Shown here: in pieces, positions 1 to 7,259 of the stretch
Numbering within the stretch: position 1 is the first letter of the stretch
Layout: each line of letters opens with the position of its first letter
Assembly (NCBI GenBank): GCA_963516475.1
Contig: CAUQBR010000026.1
Location: 1 to 10,973 of the forward strand
Source: JABCPE02 sp963516475
Lineage (GTDB): Bacteria > Bacteroidota > Bacteroidia > Flavobacteriales > Weeksellaceae
Direction of reading: 5' to 3'
DNA length: 10,973 nucleotides
Program-made: the position numbers and the translations under genes
Notes under the pieces: generated by a model
Seen by the model: only the letters and a program-made list of their open reading frames with translations
The model's database searches: none
Told to the model about the DNA's origin: nothing

Positions 1-358
1 CCCAGTCAAAAACATGCCCTGCCAAGATTATCACATTTTTTCTTTCGGCTTTGGCTTGATGAAAAAGTTCTTGGTCAATGTGTTTCACACGCTTTCCCAG
101 CTCTTCTTCACTTATTGTCATCGCTTTCACCGTTTCTACAATGTAATCAGAAAAATTACGGAAAAATTTCTTTTGGATTTGCTTAATTTCCTTTTCGCTT
201 TTATCAGGAAAAGAATTTTTTAAATTTTCATAAACGATTTTTTTTCGGTAACCAATGATATAATAATTAACGAAAAAAATAATATCAGAAATAGTATACA
301 ACACATCCAGCGGCAGCTTTGATGCTAAATAAACAATATGAAAAAGTAAATTATTCAA
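1..358 (-). CDS. Lipid A / lysophospholipid acyltransferase (LpxL/HtrB family), 3' part missing
   Basis: This is the N-terminal part (119 codons plus one base) of an LpxL/HtrB-type acyltransferase. The family transfers an acyl chain to a lipid A precursor or lysophospholipid at the inner membrane. A hydrophobic N-terminal segment (about residues 4-35) comes first. It is followed by the IGYRKK..YENL..SFPDKS region (about 35-55) and the segment FFRNFSDYIVETVK (about 65-78), both typical of the family. The frame reaches the window edge at AGHVFDW (113-119), and the next base is G. That fits the catalytic HX4E motif, with His115 and Glu at 120. No ATG or GTG lies between the in-frame stop near 407-409 and this conserved start, so TTG at 358 is the only usable initiator. 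It gives MNNLLFHIVYLASKLP, which looks like a normal family N-terminus. Family assignment is confident; the exact acyl acceptor is not known. Confidence 0.85.
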   Translation of the reverse strand, partial: MNNLLFHIVYLASKLPLDVLYTISDIIFFVNYYIIGYRKKIVYENLKNSFPDKSEKEIKQIQKKFFRNFSDYIVETVKAMTISEEELGKRVKHIDQELFHQAKAERKNVIILAGHVFDW

Positions 359-375
359 TGTATAAATTTTGGATG

Positions 376-383
376 CGAAGATA
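376..383 (-). promoter_or_regulatory. Putative -7 box for the acyltransferase gene
   Basis: On the minus strand this reads TATCTTCG, one mismatch from the Bacteroidetes -7 consensus TAnnTTTG, and lies 17 nt upstream of the inferred TTG start. No well-spaced TTG -33 element is visible; a TTGAC further upstream is too close. The site abuts the -33 element of the divergent thioredoxin promoter, so the two promoters probably compete for the same face of DNA. Motif inference only. Confidence 0.4.
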
Positions 384-388
384 CAAAT

Positions 389-418
389 TTTGTCAATTCC
401 ATTTTTTTATTACATTTG
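389..418 (+). promoter_or_regulatory. Bacteroidetes-type promoter of the thioredoxin-like gene
   Basis: TTTG at 389-392 (-33 element) and TACATTTG at 411-418 (-7 element) are 18 nt apart, inside the normal range for the primary sigma factor of Bacteroidetes. The -7 box ends 14 nt before ATG 433. This supports starting the gene at 433, since an upstream in-frame ATG at 319 would lie before the promoter. Confidence 0.65.
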
Positions 419-432
419 GAAAAATTTTAACA

Positions 433-939
433 ATGAAAAAGATATTCATAAAACTTGCTTTTTTAGGCGTTTTGGCACCTTCATTATATTACGCTCAAAC
501 TTCTGAAATAAGCCCACAGCAGGAAAAACAGGTTCTTCCGAAACCATACAGAGAGGAGGACAATGCAGAAATAGAAATCCAAAAATTAGTAAAACAAGCC
601 CAAAAAGAAAACAAAAACATCATCTTGCAGGCGGGCGGAAACTGGTGTATCTGGTGTTTGAGATTTGATAATTTTGTAAAAACAACTCCTGAACTAAAGA
701 AAATAGTTGATGAAAGTTTTCTTTATTATCATCTAAATTTTTCTCCAAAAAATAAAAACGAAAAAGTTTTTGCAAAATACGGCAACCCTGGTGAGAAATT
801 CGGGTATCCTGTTTTCATAATTTTAGATAAAAATGGAAAACAAATCCACACGCAGAGCAGTGAGGTTTTTGAAGAAGGAAAAGGCTACAGCCTAGAAAAA
901 GTAGAAAGTTTCTTCAAAGAATGGATTGCTAAAAACTAA
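433..939 (+). CDS. Secreted thioredoxin-fold protein with CIWC motif
   Basis: The 168-residue protein begins with a signal peptide: MKKIFIK, then a hydrophobic stretch ending near YYAQ (about residue 21). There is no lipobox cysteine, so signal peptidase I cleavage to the periplasm is likely. The thioredoxin fold follows, with the redox motif WCIWC (Cys72 and Cys75) after the strand NIILQAGG and a cis-proline candidate in GYPVFIILDKNG (Pro126). The pattern fits the Thioredoxin_7/DsbD-gamma-like group, and these residues predict thiol-disulfide exchange on envelope proteins. Its specific partner cannot be read from the sequence. ATG 433 is chosen because it begins a clear signal peptide and lies just after a good promoter; a longer in-frame ORF from 319 would add a non-conserved N-terminus. 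The gene is transcribed alone and ends in a terminator shared with clpS. Confidence 0.88.
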   Translation: MKKIFIKLAFLGVLAPSLYYAQTSEISPQQEKQVLPKPYREEDNAEIEIQKLVKQAQKENKNIILQAGGNWCIWCLRFDNFVKTTPELKKIVDESFLYYHLNFSPKNKNEKVFAKYGNPGEKFGYPVFIILDKNGKQIHTQSSEVFEEGKGYSLEKVESFFKEWIAKN

Positions 940-968
940 AAAAACTGCTCAGATTTGAGCAGTTTTTT
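939..968. terminator. Bidirectional intrinsic terminator between thioredoxin-like gene and clpS
   Basis: The perfect stem CTGCTCA (945-951)/TGAGCAG (956-962) has a GATT loop. It is flanked by A-run 939-944 and T-run 963-968, so it has a U-tract on either strand. It sits between two convergent genes and overlaps both gene ends by a few bases. Confidence 0.85.
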
Positions 969-1275
969 ATATTATTTCACTAGTAAGACCTCGTCCCAAA
1001 AGTTTTTGGTGCATAGGCATAAGTGTTTCCATATCGCCTGTCTTTACCGTGCATTTGCCTTTATAATGAACCAGCATAGTGCATTGTTCCGCCTGTTCCA
1101 GCGTGTGTTTGCAAACTTCTATAAGAGATTCTATCACAAAATCAAAAGTATTGACATCATCATTATAAAGAACCAACTTATTTTCTGCATTCTCCTCCTC
1201 CAAGAGAAGAACATCAGTTTGTTTCTCTGTTTGTGAGCTTTCGCAGTATATGTTATATTTTCTCTGTCTCTTCAT
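967..1275 (-). CDS. clpS: ATP-dependent Clp protease adaptor ClpS
   Basis: This 102-residue protein is ClpS, which binds the N-terminal domain of the ClpA/ClpC unfoldase and delivers N-degron substrates to ClpAP/ClpCP. A charged flexible N-terminal tail (about 1-32) precedes the conserved core LVLYNDDVNTFDFVIESL (34-51). The core includes the Asn38-Asp39-Asp40 residues of the N-degron pocket. VHYKGK (69-74) carries the pocket histidine His70. The length is normal for the family. The start codon lies inside the 3' end of the upstream CorC-like gene (23-base overlap counting its stop), and GAAGAA a few bases before the ATG is a weak ribosome-binding site. The overlap implies cotranscription and probably translational coupling. 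A downstream start would also leave the core intact, so the N-terminus is less certain than the identity. Confidence 0.93.
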   Translation of the reverse strand: MKRQRKYNIYCESSQTEKQTDVLLLEEENAENKLVLYNDDVNTFDFVIESLIEVCKHTLEQAEQCTMLVHYKGKCTVKTGDMETLMPMHQKLLGRGLTSEII

Positions 1276-2593
1276 TCGTTTCTTCTATGTCCTGTGGTTC
1301 ATATTTCAGCTCTACCATCTCTACACTTTTATTCTGCATTTTCAAGATTTTGAAAGCATAATTACACAACTTAAATTCCTGATTTTCTTCTGGAATATCC
1401 GACAACTGATACATAATATATCCCGCCAAGGTATTATATTCAGGATCTTCTGGCAGTGGCGCAGGGAGATATTCATTTATCTCATCCAAAGGCTGTGTCG
1501 CGTGTATCCAGAATGTATTTTCTGCTACCTCATCTACTAATTTTTGTTCATCATCTTCCTCGTCTTGGATTTCGCCTACCAACTCTTCTAAAATATCTTC
1601 TAATGTTACGATTCCTTCCGTACCTCCAAATTCATCAATTACAATCGCAATGTGTTGTTTCTTCTGCTGAAAAACATTCATCAAATCGGAAATTTTCTTA
1701 CTTCCCACCACGAAAAACGCCTCACGCAGGAACTTTCTTAAATCTACATCTTTGTTTTTGATGTACTCACGCATAATTTCTTTTGTGTAGAAAATCCCTA
1801 TGATATTGTCTATAGAGTTCTCATATACAGGAATTCTAGAATATCCGCAGTCTATTATTTTACTTAAAATCACATCATTATCCTCGCTGATATCAATAGT
1901 AATGATATTCTGTCTCGGCACCATTACTTGTTTAGCAGTATGGTCAGTAAAATCAAAAGCATTTTTGATAATCTCATAGTTTTCCTCCTCTATCTCGCCT
2001 CCTGCGGCACTCTGTTTCACCAACAGCTGAAGCTCCTCTGTAGAGTGTATCTCATGACCAGCCACAGGGTGAATATTGATAAGTCTTAGGAATGCGTTAG
2101 AAATCGCGTTCATCAACCAAATGAAGGGCTTAAATAAATTGTAAAATAACAACAAAGGCCATGCAACAAACAATGTCGTCGCCTCTGATTTTCTAATCGC
2201 TATTGACTTCGGAACTAATTCTCCGAAGACTATGTGCATCATCGTTACAACAAGGAAACTTCCTGCCAAAGCCATCGTAGAAAGCGTTTCTGGTGCAATA
2301 TCTATATTCAGTTTAGAAAACGCCGCTTCTAAAATATGATGCATCGTGCTTTCTCCTATGAAACCGAGTGCTAGACTGGCTAGCGTGATTCCCAGTTGTG
2401 TAGCAGAGAGATAAGCGTCTAAGTTTTTGATGATTTTTTCGGCTTGTTTTGCGGAGGCATTTCCTCCTTCCGCCTTGATTTGAATTTGAGAGTGGCGCAC
2501 TTTAACTATTGAAAACTCTGCTGCCACGAAAAAGCCATTAAGTATTACAAAAAATAAAGCTAATAAAAGTTTTAATAAACTATCGGGGTCCAT
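1253..2593 (-). CDS. CorC/HlyC-family membrane protein (DUF21 + CBS pair + CorC_HlyC domain)
   Basis: This 446-residue inner-membrane protein belongs to the CNNM/CorC family, often named hemolysin and linked to Mg2+/Co2+ efflux. The DUF21 transmembrane domain covers about residues 1-195, with helices near 6-26, 62-82, 105-127 and 140-165. It includes the conserved FFVAAEFSIVKVR start and the GELVPKSIAIRKSE motif (124-137). The CBS pair follows: CBS1 about 218-275 (VMVPRQNI, YSRIPVYE) and CBS2 about 285-342 (IAIVIDEFGGTEGIVTLEDILEEL region). A CorC_HlyC domain occupies about 355-432, then an acidic tail. The length and all domains are normal. The gene is first in an operon with clpS and has its own upstream promoter. 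The flavobacterial gliding protein GldE is a paralogue of similar architecture, but no gld gene is nearby. The ion transported cannot be decided from the sequence. Confidence 0.92.
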   Translation of the reverse strand: MDPDSLLKLLLALFFVILNGFFVAAEFSIVKVRHSQIQIKAEGGNASAKQAEKIIKNLDAYLSATQLGITLASLALGFIGESTMHHILEAAFSKLNIDIAPETLSTMALAGSFLVVTMMHIVFGELVPKSIAIRKSEATTLFVAWPLLLFYNLFKPFIWLMNAISNAFLRLINIHPVAGHEIHSTEELQLLVKQSAAGGEIEEENYEIIKNAFDFTDHTAKQVMVPRQNIITIDISEDNDVILSKIIDCGYSRIPVYENSIDNIIGIFYTKEIMREYIKNKDVDLRKFLREAFFVVGSKKISDLMNVFQQKKQHIAIVIDEFGGTEGIVTLEDILEELVGEIQDEEDDEQKLVDEVAENTFWIHATQPLDEINEYLPAPLPEDPEYNTLAGYIMYQLSDIPEENQEFKLCNYAFKILKMQNKSVEMVELKYEPQDIEETNEETEKI

Positions 2594-2624
2594 TTAATTT
2601 AAATTGTTAAACAAAAATAGTATG

Positions 2625-2657
2625 CAAATATAACTAATAAATATTTATCTGACCAAA
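2625..2657 (-). promoter_or_regulatory. Promoter of the corC-like/clpS operon
   Basis: On the minus strand, TTTG (2657-2654) is followed after 21 nt by TATATTTG (2632-2625). This exactly matches the Bacteroidetes -7 consensus TAnnTTTG with permissible spacing. The box ends 31 nt before the ATG at 2593. Confidence 0.65.
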
Positions 2658-2671
2658 CTTCTTGATTTAAG

Positions 2672-2705
2672 TTAAGGTGTTTTGACAAAATATGCCTTAT
2701 ATTTG
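2672..2705 (+). promoter_or_regulatory. Promoter of the OsmC-family gene
   Basis: TATATTTG at 2698-2705 matches the Bacteroidetes -7 box exactly and ends 18 nt before ATG 2724. The best-spaced -33 candidate is TTG at 2672-2674 (23-nt spacer). A TTTTG ending at 2684 is closer, at 13 nt, which is shorter than usual. No peroxide-responsive operator was recognised. Confidence 0.55.
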
Positions 2706-2723
2706 CTGTCTTAATCTTAATTT

Positions 2724-3122
2724 ATGAAAGCAGAAGTAATTACAAAAATTGGTGCAGAGAAATATCTAATGAACATCTCTGCTGGTAAAAACAGCATTAT
2801 CGGTGATGAACCCGCTGCTAAAGGCGGACAGGAAAAAGGATTTAATCCACTGGAACTTTTAGCTTCAGCTCTTTCATCTTGCACCACTGCAACTATCAAA
2901 ATGTTTGCAGACCGCAAAGAATGGGATGTAGAAGAAGTTTCTGTAAAAGTTCTTTTTGATAACGAAACTAAAGAAGGCGTTTCTCAATTCAAAAAAATCA
3001 TAGAAATAAAAGGAAATCTTACCGAAGAGCAGCGCAACATCCTGCACAAAACAGCTCACGCCTGCCCTATTCAGAAAATTCTCACTGGCGAAATTGCCAT
3101 AGAATCTGAACTACTTCCTTAA
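2724..3122 (+). CDS. OsmC/Ohr-family peroxide-defence protein
   Basis: This 132-residue cytoplasmic protein belongs to the OsmC/Ohr superfamily, whose better-studied members reduce organic hydroperoxides with a pair of cysteines. Key features are GFNPLELLASALSSC with Cys53 on the central helix and AHACPIQKIL with Cys114. Both expected redox cysteines are therefore present. The N-terminal part carries the GDEPAAKGGQEKGFNP segment usual before the first cysteine. The AHACPIQK form suggests the YhfA-like OsmC branch rather than Ohr proper, so peroxidase activity is likely but unproven. It is a single-gene unit, divergent from the corC-like gene, and ends at a strong terminator. Confidence 0.9.
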   Translation: MKAEVITKIGAEKYLMNISAGKNSIIGDEPAAKGGQEKGFNPLELLASALSSCTTATIKMFADRKEWDVEEVSVKVLFDNETKEGVSQFKKIIEIKGNLTEEQRNILHKTAHACPIQKILTGEIAIESELLP

Positions 3123-3140
3123 AAAATCTCAATCAGAAAC

Positions 3141-3181
3141 AAAAAAAATCAGAAATCCTTTTGAAGATTTCTGATTTTTTT
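3141..3181. terminator. Bidirectional intrinsic terminator between osmC-like gene and sucB
   Basis: An inverted repeat pairs ATCAGAAATC (3148-3157) with GATTTCTGAT (3166-3175) around an 8-nt loop. A-run 3141-3148 lies on the left and T-run 3175-3181 on the right, so the hairpin has a U-tract in both directions. It lies between the convergent osmC-like and sucB stops. Confidence 0.88.
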
Positions 3182-3190
3182 AATGAATAT

Positions 3191-4396
3191 TTATAGCTCA
3201 AGGGCTTTTTTCTCATTGTTTTCCATAAGCAGTTCCACTGGATTTTCTATGGCTTCTTTCACTGCCACCAAGAACCCTACAGACTCACGACCATCGATTA
3301 TTCTATGGTCATAAGAAAGCGCCAGATACATCATCGGACGGATTTCTACCTGCCCATTGACAGCCACAGGGCGTTCTAAAATATTATGCATCCCTAAAAT
3401 TGCACTTTGTGGCGGATTGATAATCGGAGTAGAAAGCATAGAACCGAAAGTCCCGCCATTAGTAATGGTAAAAGTTCCGCCTGTCATCTCATCTACAGAA
3501 ATATTCCCGTCACGAACTTTCGTAGCTAAATCTTTTATTTTCAGCTCAATTCCCTTAAAGGACAAAGTCTCTGCATCTCTGATAATCGGTACCATAAGTC
3601 CCTTTGGCCCAGAAACTGCCACAGAAATATCACAAAAATCATAATTGATTTTTTGGTCACCATCTATCGCCGCATTCACATCTGGATAAAGTTTCAAAGC
3701 TCTGGTAACCGCCTTTGTGAAGAAAGACATAAAACCAAGGCCTACGCCGTGCTTCTGTGAAAATTTTTCTTTATAAAGTTTTCTCAGCCTGAAAATTTCG
3801 CTCATATCCACCTCGTTGAAAGTAGTAAGCATAGCAGTTTCATTCTTCACAGAAACTAATCTAGCTGCCAGTTTTCTCCTCAAAACAGAAAGTTTCGTAA
3901 CGGTCTGTTTGCGGTTTCCTTGCGTTCTTCCCATCGCTGCGACAGCTTTTATGGCGTCTTCTTTGGTAATTTTTCCGCCCACTCCAGTTCCTGTAACTTT
4001 ATCAGAATCTATACTATTCTCCTTCAAAATCACTTTTGCTAATGGAGAAGATGGATGAGATTCCTCTTTTTTAGGCTCTTGTGTAGGAGCAACCACTGTT
4101 TGTACTTCCACTTTCATTTCTGAAGCAGGTTTTTCTGTTTTCGCGGCTGGCCCTTGTGCAGACATATCTATAAGGCAGACTACCTGCCCTACTTTTACTA
4201 CATCTCCTTCCTCGGCTTTTAGGGTAATTACTCCTGACTGCTCGGCTGGTAGTTCTAGTGTCGCCTTATCAGAATCTACCTCTGCTATCGGCTGGTCTTT
4301 TTCTACAAAATCGCCATCTTTTACTAACCAAGATGAAATTTCTACTTCTGTGATGGATTCGCCTGGTGAAGGCACTTTCATTTCTAATATAGACAT
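3191..4396 (-). CDS. sucB: 2-oxoglutarate dehydrogenase E2, dihydrolipoyllysine succinyltransferase
   Basis: This is the E2 core of the 2-oxoglutarate dehydrogenase complex. It takes succinyl from E1 on its lipoyl arm and passes it to CoA. In 401 residues the order is: one lipoyl domain (about 2-77) with the lipoylated lysine Lys44 in DSDKATLE; a Pro/Ala/Glu-rich linker (80-114); a peripheral subunit-binding domain (about 116-150, SPLAKVILKEN...GKITKEDAI); and the acyltransferase domain (about 168-400). The catalytic motif is SYDHRIIDGRESVGF, with His364 and Asp368. The HRIIDGRESVGF form, single lipoyl domain and position 39 bp after the E1o gene distinguish it from pyruvate dehydrogenase E2. 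The gap from sucA holds no promoter or terminator that I can see, so the two genes are probably one transcript. The E3 partner (lpd) is not in this window. Confidence 0.96.
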   Translation of the reverse strand: MSILEMKVPSPGESITEVEISSWLVKDGDFVEKDQPIAEVDSDKATLELPAEQSGVITLKAEEGDVVKVGQVVCLIDMSAQGPAAKTEKPASEMKVEVQTVVAPTQEPKKEESHPSSPLAKVILKENSIDSDKVTGTGVGGKITKEDAIKAVAAMGRTQGNRKQTVTKLSVLRRKLAARLVSVKNETAMLTTFNEVDMSEIFRLRKLYKEKFSQKHGVGLGFMSFFTKAVTRALKLYPDVNAAIDGDQKINYDFCDISVAVSGPKGLMVPIIRDAETLSFKGIELKIKDLATKVRDGNISVDEMTGGTFTITNGGTFGSMLSTPIINPPQSAILGMHNILERPVAVNGQVEIRPMMYLALSYDHRIIDGRESVGFLVAVKEAIENPVELLMENNEKKALEL

Positions 4397-4435
4397 AGCT
4401 CTAAGTCTTTATTTTATGTTAATAAACTCTATTGT

Positions 4436-7201
4436 TTATCCTATTAAATTTTCCAAATCAAACACTCGCTGAATCACTTGTTTTTGGTTTTTATCAAAAC
4501 CTTTGTGCGTTCCTGGAGCAGGCGTACCGCTGGACACTGGAGCGATTACCTGAATTCCTGTATTTCTCAAGTTTCTCAAAATATACGCCCAAGCTCCCAT
4601 ATTTTCAGGCTCTTCCTGCACCCATACTATTTCTTTATTATGGGCATATCTGTTTATTATCGCTGTAAGAGTTTCCTTATCCAAAGGATACAGCTGTTCC
4701 AATCTTACCAACGCCACTCTTTCCTCATTTAGTTCTTCCCTTTTTGCTAAAAGTTCATAGTAGATTTTACCACTACAAAGGGCTACTCTCTCCACTTTTT
4801 CAGCATTTATCAGAGCATCATCTATCAGAGTTTGGAACTCTCCATTTGCCATTTCTTCAATTCCAGAAACTACTTTCGGATGTCTCAACAAGGATTTCGG
4901 AGTCATCACTACCAATGGTTTTCTAAACGGCTGTTTCATTTGTCTTCTAAGCAAATGGAAATAATTGGCCGGCGTGGTACAGTTTGCCACAAAAATATTT
5001 TCATTAGCACAAAGCGTAAGGAATCTTTCCAATCTCGCGGAAGAGTGCTCTGCGCCCTGCCCTTCCATTCCGTGAGGAAGCAGCATCACAAGTCCGTTTT
5101 GGATTTTCCATTTTTCCTCTGCTGCTGCCAAATATTGGTCTATGATAATCTGCGCTCCATTGGCAAAATCCCCAAACTGCGCCTCCCAAATCATAAGTGT
5201 TTTCGGAGAAGCAAGGGCGTAGCCATAGTCAAAACCAAGAACTCCATATTCAGAAAGATGGGAATTATAGATATCAAATCTGCTGTCAGAAACATTTTTT
5301 AAATAAATATATTCTTCCTCCGTATCTTCCGCTTTCAAAACGGCATGACGGTGAGAAAAAGTCCCACGCTCCACATCCTCGCCCGAAATACGGATATTAT
5401 AGCCCTCTTTCAGCAGAGAAGCATACGCCAACAATTCCCCTAAAGCCCAGTCTAACTCGTTGGTTTCCTGAACCATTTTCAGTCTCTGCTGGAAAAGACG
5501 AATAATTTTATTAATAAATTTTTTATCGCTTGGAAGCTCAAAAAGTTTTTGCGCTAATTCTTTTAATTCTGCTAAATCAAATCTGGTATCCACCTTTTCC
5601 AAGGTTTTTCCCACAGCTGATTTTGAAAAATCACGCCAATCTTCCTCCATGAAAATGGACATCTGATTGCGCTCTATTTCCTTCGCTGCCTCAAAATTTT
5701 CATCCAAAAGAAGCTTAAACTCCTGCTCCATTTCTACGATGATTTCATCCGAAACGATGCCTTCCTGAAGCAGTTTTTGTTTATAAATTTTCCTTGGGTT
5801 AGGATGATTTGCGATTATATCATATAGTTTAGGCTGGGTAAATCTTGGTTCATCCCCTTCGTTATGCCCATATTTTCGGTAACCTAAAAGGTCTATATAT
5901 ACATCTTTGTGAAACTTGGCTCTATAATCTGCCGCAAAGCGAATAGCATGCACCACAGCCTCCACATCATCGGCATTGATATGCATCACAGGCGAGTCTG
6001 TAACCTTCGCTATATCAGTACAATAAGTAGAAGAACGAGCATCAAGATAGTTGGTAGTAAAGCCCACCTGATTATTCACCACGATATGCACCGTTCCGCC
6101 TGTTTTATAGCCGTCTAGTGTCATCATCTGGGCGATTTCATAGACAATTCCCTGCCCTGCTATGGCAGCGTCTCCATGAATAACAATCGGTAAAACTTTG
6201 GTATAATCTCCTTTGTATTGGTCTATTTTTGCTCTACAAATCCCTTGAACCAAAGCTCCCACGGTTTCCAAGTGAGATGGGTTAGGAACGAGATTGATTC
6301 TAACTTCCTCGCCAGAAGCCGTTGTCACTCTTTTAGATGCACCAAGATGGTATTTCACATCGCCAGAGAAAACATCTTCATCGAATTCCTTTCCTTCGAA
6401 TTCAGAAAAAATTTCCTTATATGATTTTTGGAAAATATTACTCAGAACATTCAGCCTCCCACGGTGAGCCATTCCCAAAACTACCTCATCTACACCATGT
6501 TGTGAAGAATAGCTAATAAGCTGATCCACCGCTGGAATAAGAGACTCGCCACCCTCCAAAGAAAACCTTTTCTGTCCGACAAATTTAGTATGAAGAAAAC
6601 GCTCAAAAGCTATGGCTTGGTTTAGTTTATGTAAAATCTGGCGTTTTTCCTCCACGGAAAGAATCGGATGATTTTCGTTTTCTGAAATCCATTTTCTGAT
6701 GAAATTTTTCTCTTCCACATTTTTGATGTGAATATATTCCACCCCGATGGAATCACAATATATCTGCTCTAAACGCTTGATAATCTCTTCCAAAGTAGCT
6801 GGAGCAGGCATTCCGACCTGTGTAGCACAATCGAATTTCTTGCCTAAATCTGCCTTCGTGAGACCAAAATTCTCAATATCAAGAGTCGGCGAATACTCCC
6901 TACGCTTCCTTACAGGATTGGTCTTGGTAAAGAGATGCCCTCTGGTACGATAAGCCTCAATGAGATTGATAACCTTAAATTCCGTGAGGATATCCTCTGG
7001 CACGGCACCTGTATTTATGGCTGTCTGCACCACTTGAGGAACTTCCTGCACTGATTCTCCATAATTCTCTAATGCAAAATCAAAGCCCTGAAAAAACGAC
7101 TTCCACGAAGGCTCTATACTATCAGGACTCTGAAGATATTGTTGATACATACTGTCTATCAACTCTATATGTGCTGTATTTAAAAATGAAAACCTGTCCA
7201 T
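4436..7201 (-). CDS. sucA: 2-oxoglutarate dehydrogenase E1 component
   Basis: This thiamine-diphosphate enzyme decarboxylates 2-oxoglutarate and reductively succinylates the lipoyl group of E2, a key TCA-cycle step. The 921 residues match the usual E1o length. An N-terminal E2-binding segment (about 1-40, FLNTAHIELIDSMYQQYLQSP, then PSWKSFFQGF) is followed by the first ThDP domain (about 190-510). That domain includes LGMAHRGRLNVL (242-253), SHLETVGALVQG, and the ThDP/Mg site in HGDAAIAGQG (Asp344) through NNQVGFTT (Asn376/Asn377). GHNEGDEP (445-452) is also present. The pyrimidine-binding domain (about 580-775) has SGEDVERGTFSHRHA (606-620) and PHGMEGQGAEHSSARLERFL (709-728). A C-terminal domain (776-920) ends it. 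ATG 7201 is preceded by AGGAG (7218-7214 on the minus strand) at a rather long 12-nt spacing. No key residue is missing. Confidence 0.97.
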   Translation of the reverse strand: MDRFSFLNTAHIELIDSMYQQYLQSPDSIEPSWKSFFQGFDFALENYGESVQEVPQVVQTAINTGAVPEDILTEFKVINLIEAYRTRGHLFTKTNPVRKRREYSPTLDIENFGLTKADLGKKFDCATQVGMPAPATLEEIIKRLEQIYCDSIGVEYIHIKNVEEKNFIRKWISENENHPILSVEEKRQILHKLNQAIAFERFLHTKFVGQKRFSLEGGESLIPAVDQLISYSSQHGVDEVVLGMAHRGRLNVLSNIFQKSYKEIFSEFEGKEFDEDVFSGDVKYHLGASKRVTTASGEEVRINLVPNPSHLETVGALVQGICRAKIDQYKGDYTKVLPIVIHGDAAIAGQGIVYEIAQMMTLDGYKTGGTVHIVVNNQVGFTTNYLDARSSTYCTDIAKVTDSPVMHINADDVEAVVHAIRFAADYRAKFHKDVYIDLLGYRKYGHNEGDEPRFTQPKLYDIIANHPNPRKIYKQKLLQEGIVSDEIIVEMEQEFKLLLDENFEAAKEIERNQMSIFMEEDWRDFSKSAVGKTLEKVDTRFDLAELKELAQKLFELPSDKKFINKIIRLFQQRLKMVQETNELDWALGELLAYASLLKEGYNIRISGEDVERGTFSHRHAVLKAEDTEEEYIYLKNVSDSRFDIYNSHLSEYGVLGFDYGYALASPKTLMIWEAQFGDFANGAQIIIDQYLAAAEEKWKIQNGLVMLLPHGMEGQGAEHSSARLERFLTLCANENIFVANCTTPANYFHLLRRQMKQPFRKPLVVMTPKSLLRHPKVVSGIEEMANGEFQTLIDDALINAEKVERVALCSGKIYYELLAKREELNEERVALVRLEQLYPLDKETLTAIINRYAHNKEIVWVQEEPENMGAWAYILRNLRNTGIQVIAPVSSGTPAPGTHKGFDKNQKQVIQRVFDLENLIG

Positions 7202-7233
7202 TACATTTTAATTCTCCTACTTTTTTTGAGTTA

Positions 7234-7241
7234 CAAATTTA
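7234..7241 (-). promoter_or_regulatory. Putative -7 box for sucA-sucB
   Basis: On the minus strand this reads TAAATTTG, an exact TAnnTTTG match, 32 nt before the sucA start and inside the 58-bp gap after the SRPBCC/GyrI-like gene. A clear -33 TTG is absent. There is no terminator in the gap, so read-through from the upstream gene is also possible. Confidence 0.5.
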
Positions 7242-7259
7242 TGAATTTTAGTATTAATT

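Noticed and set aside
319..432. N-terminal extension of the thioredoxin-like gene from ATG 319
   Set aside because: It lies upstream of the promoter at 389-418 and would bury the signal peptide that begins at 433.
955..1761. Several plus-strand ORFs of 90-100 codons opposite clpS and the corC-like gene
   Set aside because: They are antisense to clear conserved genes and have aromatic-rich translations without domains.
1253..2593. Identification of the CorC-like protein as gliding protein GldE
   Set aside because: GldE shares the DUF21/CBS/CorC layout, but no gliding or gld gene is nearby and the sequence gives no GldE-specific mark that I can recognise.
4832..5302. 156-codon plus-strand ORF antisense to sucA
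   Set aside because: It lies wholly inside the well-conserved sucA coding region, its translation is rich in Cys/His/Arg/Lys with no domain, and it has no promoter or ribosome-binding site. It is a shadow.
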